Assembly: GCA_011947345.1 (NCBI GenBank)
Contig: JAAVTG010000788.1
Location: 239,469-303,468, forward strand
Length of the DNA stretch: 64,000 bases
Source: Phytophthora quininea
Taxonomy: Eukaryota > Oomycota > Peronosporomycetes > Peronosporales > Peronosporaceae
Reading direction: 5' to 3'
The first letter of the stretch is position 1; the number at the start of each line of letters is the position of its first letter. The position numbers and the translations under genes were made by a program. Under the pieces are notes generated by a model, which was given only the letters and a program-made list of their open reading frames with translations, was not told the origin of the DNA and did not search any database. Positions 55,901 to 64,000 of this stretch are shown here, in pieces.

Positions 55901-58900
55901 CGCAGCGATGACTCACGATCGAAAGCGTTTATTACGATACTGCTTGTTTTCATGGATAACGTTGCGGCGACTTAAACAGGGAGCAAGAGCGAAGTTCAGG
56001 TCAGCTCACCAACTTTTAAACAAGCTACAGTTACGGCGAAGTATTCACCGACTCAAGCTTAATGCTGCGGTCAAGCAACGTCTCAGAAATATTTATACAC
56101 GAGCAGTAGCAATAAATGTTGGGAACGCCAGAAGCGCAGTATTTTCTCAGTGGAAAACCTTAATCGAGCTGAAGCACGGCAAACAGCAGGCGGCTTCTGT
56201 TCGCAGCGCTTTGATGAGAGACTTTCGCCTACGAAGAGGAATTCAACGCTGGAAAAAATCCATCCAAGTTCGAAAGCTGATGAAACACACGTTAGTTCGC
56301 GCAGTTACAATTTCCCAGTCGTCCCAGTTGCAACTACATTTCAAGAATTGGAAAGAATTTACTGCCAGGAAACAATTCTCGACGGCGTTGAAGCATAAAG
56401 CAGCAGCATTCCGCTACTTTTGCTTGCTTCCGATATATTTCAAGGCATGGAAAAACGTTTGGTCGGAAACAAACGCCAACAAGAATTACTTGGTCGCGCA
56501 CACGGTCATTGGCGCCACCAAACTGAAAGTAGTGCATTTACAGCGTGGACGCTGTATACAATTACAAGACGCCAAACGAAATGTGCTGTCGCCAAGTGGA
56601 GAAACCAAACAGCTACGAAAAGTTTTATGTCTTGGAAGAAATTCACTTCAATCCGAAGGAAAAAGGTCGGGATCAATTCCGAGCTACGAATTTCTGCGAC
56701 CGACGTCTCTGTAGAAAATTACTACTCGGTTGGCAAGTAACAGCTCGACATGATCGCTTGTCACGACAATATACTCAACTGTGGTATGAAAAAACTTCGA
56801 GACGAGTGTTTGACATTTGGTTGCGTCGCGCTAAAGCACTTCAGTCTGGCCGCAAGTTTCTAGCAAAAATGAGAAGCCAAAGTTTGTTTCGTGTCTTCAC
56901 AGCGTGGAGAGAGCAGGCTTTGAACAAGGCATTGAGGCTGCAAGGAATTCAAGAGCGCTTTGTATTGTTGTGGCAAAAGGACAAATATTTTGATATTTTC
57001 GCTCGTTGGAAACGTTATGCACGCCTAAAAGTATCATTCGAAGAAGGTTTGGCTTTCAGCATGATCAGCTCCTTCAAACAGTGGTTGGGCAATGGAAACA
57101 TGCCACTTCTCTTCGTCTACGGTATCGAAAATGTGCTCGTGAGGTTGCAGATCGAGTTCGCTCCCGTCTCATGGCAAATTATTGGAAGAGTTGGCGCACG
57201 ATAACCCAAATTGCGAGCTGTGTGAAAGTGATGCAAGGAAGAGCGGCAAAACGTCGCTTCGAGCAAGGAATTTGTGATCGGTTTTGTCGCTGGAAACTCG
57301 TCGCAAAACGCTCTCGGTCTATAAAAGATTTAAAGAATCGTCAAGACGTTAAACTTTTGCAATTGGTGTTTGTTGGTGGTCTCAAGCGATTTGTGCAAAC
57401 AAAGCACAAGCAGCGAGCAGTGTCCAAGCAAATTAGCAATATCCATGACTCGTTCTTGAAAGGATGGCTTGCGACAGAAGTTCAGGAGAGGATGAGCGTT
57501 GTAGCAGCGAGTGAAAGAATTCAACGCTTTGGACATTCCAAGAGGTTGCTTACTGCAGTATGGGACGGGTGGCAAGGATTCTGCACCAAGAAACACGCGG
57601 AAAGCGCATCAATTCAACAGCTACGAACGAATATTTCTAAGCTAGACGAGCGTGAAAGTCCACTTTCTGTTACTGCGCTAAGAAACATACTCCGTCGGTG
57701 GCGAATGATCCAAAGCGCGAGGACATTGGAATACTGGGCGAAGACTACAAAAGATCAACGCCAAATGCGCTTGCACTCGATGCTAGCGATAAAGTTTTGG
57801 CACAAGACGCATTGTGAAAAATATTTTAGTGGATGGCTGCACTTCTGTAGGCGACAGAGAATGCAACGGCGAATTCGTGTGCTGAGTGCCAAATCAAAGC
57901 TACGACGAGTCTGGAACATGTGGGAAGCGTATAAAGCTGCTTCTCTCGGAAAGAAAGCGCTGGACTCGAGTGTTTACAATTTTCACCGAAGGAATATCTA
58001 TCAAAGTGCTTTCAAGAGGTGGCGGGATGCAATAAGATCACGAAAGTCGCATCGCGAACAAATTTTGGAGTTGTATTATTCATCTCGTGTTCGTCTTCTA
58101 GCAGCTCTTTTGGAGAGTGGCGGAAGTTTGCAGCGATGGAGAAGACTAAAAACGCTCAAATGGCTATCGCTCGTGTCGTGTACGAAACGATCTTGACGAG
58201 GAAAACGCTCTCACGATGGAAAGCCAATGTCGCTGGGATCTGCTACCGCCGTCGGCAACTGCAAACCAATACTGAACGACTACAAGTCCTCCTGCTCTGT
58301 TTGGCTTTTCGAGCATGGCGATCCTGGAGTCAACAGAATAAAAAGCTTCGTGACGTCTTGCAGACTTTAACTAGCAAGAAAGCTTTTCAAACGTATTCAA
58401 GAGTATTCAAAGCGTGGTATTTGTATGCTGACCAAAAAGCCAAGCTTCGACACCAAGCCGAGTCATTTCTACACTTTCGAAGACTTCATAAAGGTATTGT
58501 GATGTTACGAAAGCTGACGCATGAGCAGAAACATTGTCGTGTAGTACGTGCGAAGGCCCAATTATTCCGATCCGTGATCGCAGGCAACCAAACTGGTACC
58601 ATTTTCGCCCGATGGAAAGTGTTTACCATCCAGTCGCACAAAATGCGAGCTGTCACGCTTCAGTATCTTCAGCAAAAACTTTTTCCGACAGTATGGACCA
58701 CTTGGGTGAAGTATACGCGTGGAAAGCGGGAGCAACATGCAGCGTTGGAACGTGCAGAACTTCATCACAACAACTACGCCCTCCGTAATGCTGTGGCTGG
58801 ATGGCGAGAATCAAGCACTAAAAGTAATCATTTGCGGTCTGTTTGTGGGAAGTTCGTGGCTCGGTGGCGAATGCAGACAGTTTACCGTTGCTTTTGCGCA

Positions 58901-61900
58901 CTGCAGGACCACGCAGTATACTGCAAGACTATTCGGACCAAAGCTGCTATTATCAAAGTTAAAGTACAGAGAAGAGAATTACTTCGAGCGTGGTGTACAT
59001 GGCGCAAACTACTGATCATCTTACGATCAGGTAGAGGTCGATTCCTGCAGAGGTATTGGGTATTATGGCTGCGTTCACGAGAGATGAAAAAGTTGCTGCA
59101 ACGTTTTCAAGAGCAAATCCAAATCAAGGTGTTGCAAAGTACACAACGTCGTTTCTTTGGGAACTGGCGAGAGTTTACTGCACTTCGGAAGATTGAGAAA
59201 GCCATGGTGATTATGTCGGCAGAATTCGCAGGCACTCAGCTGACCAAGCGAACGTGGTTATGCTGGGGGAAATACGTCGCTCACGTTCGAGCTATCAAAT
59301 TGCAGATGCGAAACGCAATTGATCGGATGCAGCTCCAGCTTCAATTCAGAGCTTTCCGGTCGCTACAGACTTACACTGAGCGCCAAAAGTGGGAGAAGGG
59401 TATCAACCACCGCGCTGTCGAATTCCGGTTGCGTCACCTCCAAGTTAGATGGTTCGAAGCCTGGAGAGAGATTTCCAAGAGACGAAAGGAATTAAAAACA
59501 AAAATGGCGGAGTCGATGGCGATTCGAACGCAGATGTGTTCTCGTCTGGTATTCCAGACCTGGAATTTATTTACAGTCAAGTGTCAACGGAACAAAAAGT
59601 CTCGGAACTTTCACACCGCAAAGGCTTCTCGATTAGCCATGAAGCATTGGAAGCAATACGTTGTGCTCTGTAAAGCACAACGGATGATGGAGATCAGTGC
59701 TGCTCGTTTGACTGAAGCGAATTTCTTGAAGTGGAGGAAATCAGTCGCTGCAACGAAGCAAATTCGAGAGTTTCGAGCTAAGTCAACAAAACAGCAATGG
59801 ATCAAACTAGCAGGAAGCATTTTCCAAGCATGGAAGCACCGCAGTCGAACGCACAGTCAATGCAGGAAAATATTAGCCAGTGTAGCTGTGGGGAATCACC
59901 TCCGCTTTCGATTCCTGTTGTGGGAGAAATTCACGGCACATCGAAAGCGGTTGGGACAGCTTCTCTTGGTGGTTGCAGACCCATCAGTCTTATCAATAGA
60001 TACTGCTGTGGAATGTGAGAATGGCGAGATGTATGCCACAACAAAGACAGAAATTGATGGTATTGCAGGGGGTTCACTAGTTCGGAAGGTTGTGGAGGAA
60101 GCACAGGTGACGAACAACGCCAACATGTATCCGTTGATCAAGCTACCGAGGATCACCGCAGGCTTGTATCTGTTGCCCAAGCATTGGCCAAGAAAGCTCG
60201 GTTTTTGCAGCGGTTTGACGTGACTTGGGATTTGCGTACCGCTTGGCATCGGTGGCGACAGATTTTCCACGCACAGCTCTTCTACCGCATGCGTCGACTT
60301 CAGTGTCACTTCATCTGCTGGCAGCAGTTCGCTCGTCAACAGCGTCGAAGTCGGTGGATTATCATTAAGTTAACGCGGCAACGCCAGGGAGCATCCGCTC
60401 AAACGACTTTCCGTGCGTGGGCCGAGTTAGTCGGTCGTGTCAAGCAACTCCAAAAGACCGGGTTCGTGAACGAGAATTGTGGGTCTTGGTGACGAATGAG
60501 ATGGCCCGAAGAGAGCGGAGACAGCTCAAAACTGTGTGGCATGCGTGGAAGTTTCACATCGAAGAAACTCGGCACTTACAGTCGAGTTTGGAGGCGTACT
60601 ATCGAGCCCGGTTGCTGACGAAATTCTGGTTGGTGTGGTCTCTCGACTATCGACAAGTGGTTCGAGACGAACGACTCAAAGCAAAGGATGATAATTCACA
60701 CATGAACAAGCTTCGATTACGTCGATCAATCCAATTATTAAGAACGCATCAGCAACGGATGAAGCGAGCGCGACTAGTACTGGAATACTTCGGCAATCGT
60801 CGATACGATTTGTTACTACCTGAAGTATTTTCTCGATGGGAAAAGTGCTGTCGAAGACAGCGTGAGATTGCTCGATGTCTTGCTGCTTTCAAAATACACA
60901 GAACTCGAAGTCGTTTTGTTGTTTGGAAAGGGTGGCAAAGGAATCGCAAACGGCAACGAAAGGTAGTGGAAAGCTTGCAGATCAAGAGTACCAGTCAGTG
61001 TCTGCGGGACGTGTGGAAGCGATGGAGTCGATACGTTAAGAGACGAATTGTGAAAGACTTGGCACTGCAGAAAGCAGCGATTTTCCATGCACGATCACGT
61101 CTGAATAAGCGGTGGCTGAGGTGCATTAAACGCTCAATTCAGCTTCGAGATCGTGGTGAAATGGCAAGTTTGGAGTTGTGTGGCTTTCGAGGGCGTCGAG
61201 CAGTAAATCGCTGGCGGGATTTCAGTCGAGCTCGTCGACTTCGGAGGTTATATTCTCGCTTTGTCCTGCGCAAGCATTTGCATTTGTGGCAGGCAGTTGT
61301 AAAGCACACGATCGCGACTCGTTTTGATGCGTTTCTGCTGCGAGCAAGAGCAAAGAAGATGTTAATTGCATGGAAGGAGGTAGCAGCTAGACACTATTAT
61401 TGGCGACAACTTTGTTCGACTTTGTCGACAAGAAACAGGCTCAGAACACTCGACGGGTGTTCGTAAGATGGCAGCAGTTCGTCAACGCCACACAAGCCAA
61501 ACGACTTGCAACGATGCATGCTGAACACGTTTTGCAGCTGAAAGCATGGCAACAATGGAGACAAGTAACTCAAACATCCATTCACGAACAACAAGGACAG
61601 TTCGAGTTGGCAATTAAGCACGACGGACGGACGCTGCTTCGTGGATGCATAAAAACCTGGCAATTTGCAGTGAAAAAGCAGCGAGAACGTCGATTTGTCG
61701 TGCTCACATGCGTTGTGAAGCTCGAGTCTTTGGCTGATAAAAGGATCTTGGAAGTGGTTTTTGCTGCCTGGAGCAAAGTTGTCGTTCGTGGACGGAGTTG
61801 TCGAGCTCTTCTCTTCATACGTGATTGTAATATTGCCAAGCGATTGCTGTCGAATTGGTCGAAGTGGACTCGATGCAAACAGCAAGGAAGAGCGAAGCTG

Positions 61901-62155
61901 GAGACCGCTGCAAAGTACCATGACCAGCGTCTTGTCAGCTCAATCTTCTTCTATTGGCAAACGTATGCGTTGGCTTGGCAGGACGCAACCAAACCCAGGA
62001 TTCGACAGGTGTATGACCTGAAACTACCTGTCAGGAAGATCATCGAGCCACGTACTCAAGACAGTGATTCGGACGATGGGATTCGAAGACCAACTAGCCC
62101 CGTGATGAAGCGACTGCGACAGAAGAAGAGAAAGAAGACTCGAGCGAGACTGTGA
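52909..62155 (+). CDS. Giant Sfi1-like centrin-binding repeat protein, frame-broken
   Basis: Fourteen open frames chain into one ~3,086-residue protein. After a ~390-residue non-repeat head (start MSSHARLEASDVRSQEVKAE), it is a long array of Sfi1-type units, each with a central Trp flanked by Phe/Leu and basic residues (VFQSWLKS, HFKNWKEF, IFARWKVF, AFKRWRDA, IFQAWKHR, VFVRWQQF). I count roughly 75 such Trp cores by eye; yeast and human Sfi1 have about 20. The tail is basic and Ser/Asp-rich (TQDSDSDDGIRRPTSPVMKRLRQKKRKK). Sfi1 proteins are long helices that bind centrin at spindle poles and basal bodies. From the second frame on, all twelve frame changes are -1, fitting single-base contractions. 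Splitting into many genes is rejected. Confidence 0.82.
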
Positions 62156-62505
62156 GCCTCCCAGACGCAGTTGAAATTTCAATGGATGTCAAGAAGAGAC
62201 TCATACTGCTGGGCAAATGGAAGCCTAAACGAAAGGAAAAGTCATTGCTGTGAACAACTGTAACCTGATCAAAAATGTGACGTTATCAAAAGTTAATAGG
62301 GCTTGCAAAAAAAATGAATCGTGATCCAGCAACCTATAGCGCCCAAGGCGCCGTTGGAAGACTTGGGTGTGATGAGGCCAAGAGATCGCCCCGCCAACAG
62401 ATCGTAATATCGGCTGCTGAATCTAGCCATACTATTGTTGACCGCGTTCCGAAGTTCACGAAAACTGGTGAAGACTGGTTGATCTGGTGATTGAGTCAGT
62501 GATGA
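62156..62505. other. Spacer between the Sfi1-like and ankyrin genes
   Basis: 350 bp, with an A8 run near 62308 and no gene. It must hold the terminator of the Sfi1-like gene and the promoter of the ankyrin gene. Confidence 0.4.
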
Positions 62506-64000
62506 ATGATGGATGGAAGTTTGCTCTTCGAATTCGACCAAACACTTCACAGCGCATTTGATCATCTGAAGATGAAAGGACCTCGGTCGCTACCCCGAAT
62601 AATCGCCCGATTCGTGTGTCGTGAATGCGTTGCGTGCTGCTCAATGCCTAGTGTGGAGTCTCTTATTGACCGGTATCTCATTGCCTACGTGGATCGAAAT
62701 GTGTTTACTGTGGCCTGTGAACATGGAGATGCGATTCCGACGCTGAAGACGCTGAAATTGACCACACCCAACTGGCAGGACGCAGTGAACGCTGCTGCTC
62801 GCGGAGGTCACTTACGCATTCTCCAGTGGATGCTGACAGAAATCCCGGGCGACCGTGGTCTGTGGAAACGAGATCTTGGGAAGGTGTTGTTTGGGGCTGT
62901 GAGCTTTAACCATGTCCAATTTGTGAAATGGTTGTACGAATGGAGTAGTACGACTGGTGTGCCACTGGGCAAAGGAACACGCGTCCCGGCTGAGAACGGG
63001 CTGCTCGAGATGGTGAAATGGATAGCAGAGAAGAATCCAGAAAGTTGTTCATCATATGCGATTGCCTGTGCAGCAGCAAAGGTCATTTGGAAATTGTGCA
63101 ATGGCTATACGCTAATATCGCAAGATCGGACTGCGTGGATGCTGTCCTTAAAGCCGCTGCAGCAGGGAAAGTTGAAACTATGAAGTGGTTGTGTGAGAAT
63201 TGCCACGTTCCTCTTGGATATAGAATGGCTGGGGCCGCCCATATTGGCTACCTCCACCTAGTCCAGTGGGCGTTTGATCATGGTGGTAAATTCTGCTCCA
63301 GATGCCCCGTGTATGCAGCTCGTAGCGGCAATTTGGAAATGTTGTAGTGGTTTCACACGCATTTCAGCGATCAATTCACGACCAATGTGATGGATCTTGC
63401 TGCTCGGGAAGGCATCTAGAACTGGTCAAGTGGTTGCACAATCGCACTGAGGGTGCACTGCAGATGCGATGGATTATGCTGCTGGCAATGGCCATCTTAA
63501 GGTGGTGCAATGGCTCCATCAGAACAGACATGAAGGGTGCACGACAAAGCAATGAGCTTCGCAGCCAAGGAGGCAATCTGGAGGTGATTCGGAGGTTGCA
63601 TGAAAATTGCTGAAAGGGAAGGGATGATTATCATATGGATATGGCAGCTGCCCATGGACATCTTGCTGTGGTTCATTACCTGTATGAACAGCAGGCCTCG
63701 AATGCTTCATTGAGTGCGCTATACGGTGCCATGCATCACGGACATTGGGAAGTTGTTCGTTTCCTGTGTGACAATCAGCTAAACTTTGTATGCTCTGCTG
63801 CACTGCGCTATGCCATGGATCAAAATCGCTTGGAATTGCTCAAGGTATTGGTCCAAGAAGAATCTGAGGCGTTTGGCAACTTCTACTACCGTGATGCGAT
63901 TCATTCATGCATCCAGCAGATATCCACTGAAGGAAACCTTTGCCAGTCGACTCAATCTTCCAGCAAAGATGTTTTTCAAATCCTACAGACATTGCAATGG
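62506..64000 (+). CDS. Ankyrin-repeat protein, partial at window edge, frame-broken
   Basis: The start ([20 protein letters not shown]) is followed by an oomycete-type ankyrin leader ([26 protein letters not shown]) and repeats: [105 protein letters not shown]. The last frame is open to the end of the window. Frames rejoin at short runs (for example AAA near 63078, GG near 63412). A TAG at 63345-63347 falls where the repeat pattern expects a residue before Trp and is a nonsense change or base error. Ankyrin repeats bind proteins; the partner is unknown. Confidence 0.7.

Noticed and set aside
52903..62155. Fourteen separate small genes
   Set aside because: The repeats continue across every break with the same spacing, and the shifts are consistently -1. 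This fits one gene.
1..64000. CRISPR arrays, operons, tRNA or rRNA genes
   Set aside because: The genome is eukaryotic. I saw no spaced direct repeats, no rRNA-like sequence and no convincing tRNA fold; small tRNAs could be missed without a covariance search.

Overview
The window reads as nuclear DNA of a plant-pathogenic oomycete, most likely a Phytophthora or a close relative in the Peronosporales. The evidence is an RxLR-EER effector with tandem WY-type modules, a group of SWEET sugar transporters, short (64-71 nt) GT-AG introns that mostly open with GTACGT, initiator-like promoter elements just upstream of several ATGs, flagellar/centriolar genes (POC1 and a giant Sfi1-like protein), a polycystin-type channel, and oomycete-style mobile elements (Ty3/gypsy, LINE, Helitron, Crypton, MITE).

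Layout. 1-3.3 kb: LINE relic, orphan SDR motif, SWEET 1, ankyrin relic. 5.2-9.3 kb: housekeeping genes (divergent RPL14/RPL5, NSRP1-like splicing factor, TALE homeobox protein). 9.3-20.5 kb: gene-poor, AT-rich, with relics of at least two gypsy families, a gag-like fragment and a Helitron end. 20.6-28.4 kb: dense housekeeping block (POC1, XPD helicase, TRAF-finger/TRF4-like poly(A) polymerase, dihydroorotase). 28.9-34.3 kb: RxLR effector, SWEET 2, SWEET 3, PX protein. 34.3-46.6 kb: repeat-rich, with a Crinkler-like pseudogene, a 600-bp MITE and a Crypton tyrosine-recombinase element. 46.6-52.8 kb: tandem cassette of two paralogous multipass membrane proteins around a polycystin-like channel. 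52.9-62.2 kb: one giant Sfi1-like centrin-binding repeat gene. 62.5-64 kb: an ankyrin gene running off the edge.

Reading caution. Many conserved genes here (RPL5, TALE, XPD, poly(A) polymerase, SWEET 2, both membrane paralogues, the Crypton ORF, the Sfi1-like gene) are broken into successive frames. Each break I resolved is restored by lengthening a homopolymer by one base (a dinucleotide in a few cases), and nearly all shift the frame in the same direction. I read this as systematic homopolymer contraction in the assembly, not gene decay. The CDS entries below therefore span frame breaks. Real decay is seen in the gypsy, LINE, Helitron and Crinkler-like relics, which also carry internal stops or duplications.

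Themes. POC1 and the Sfi1-like protein both belong to the basal body/centriole of zoospores. The effector and SWEETs fit the host-interaction side. XPD, the TRF4-like polymerase, NSRP1 and the ribosomal genes are core information processing. Dihydroorotase makes pyrimidines.
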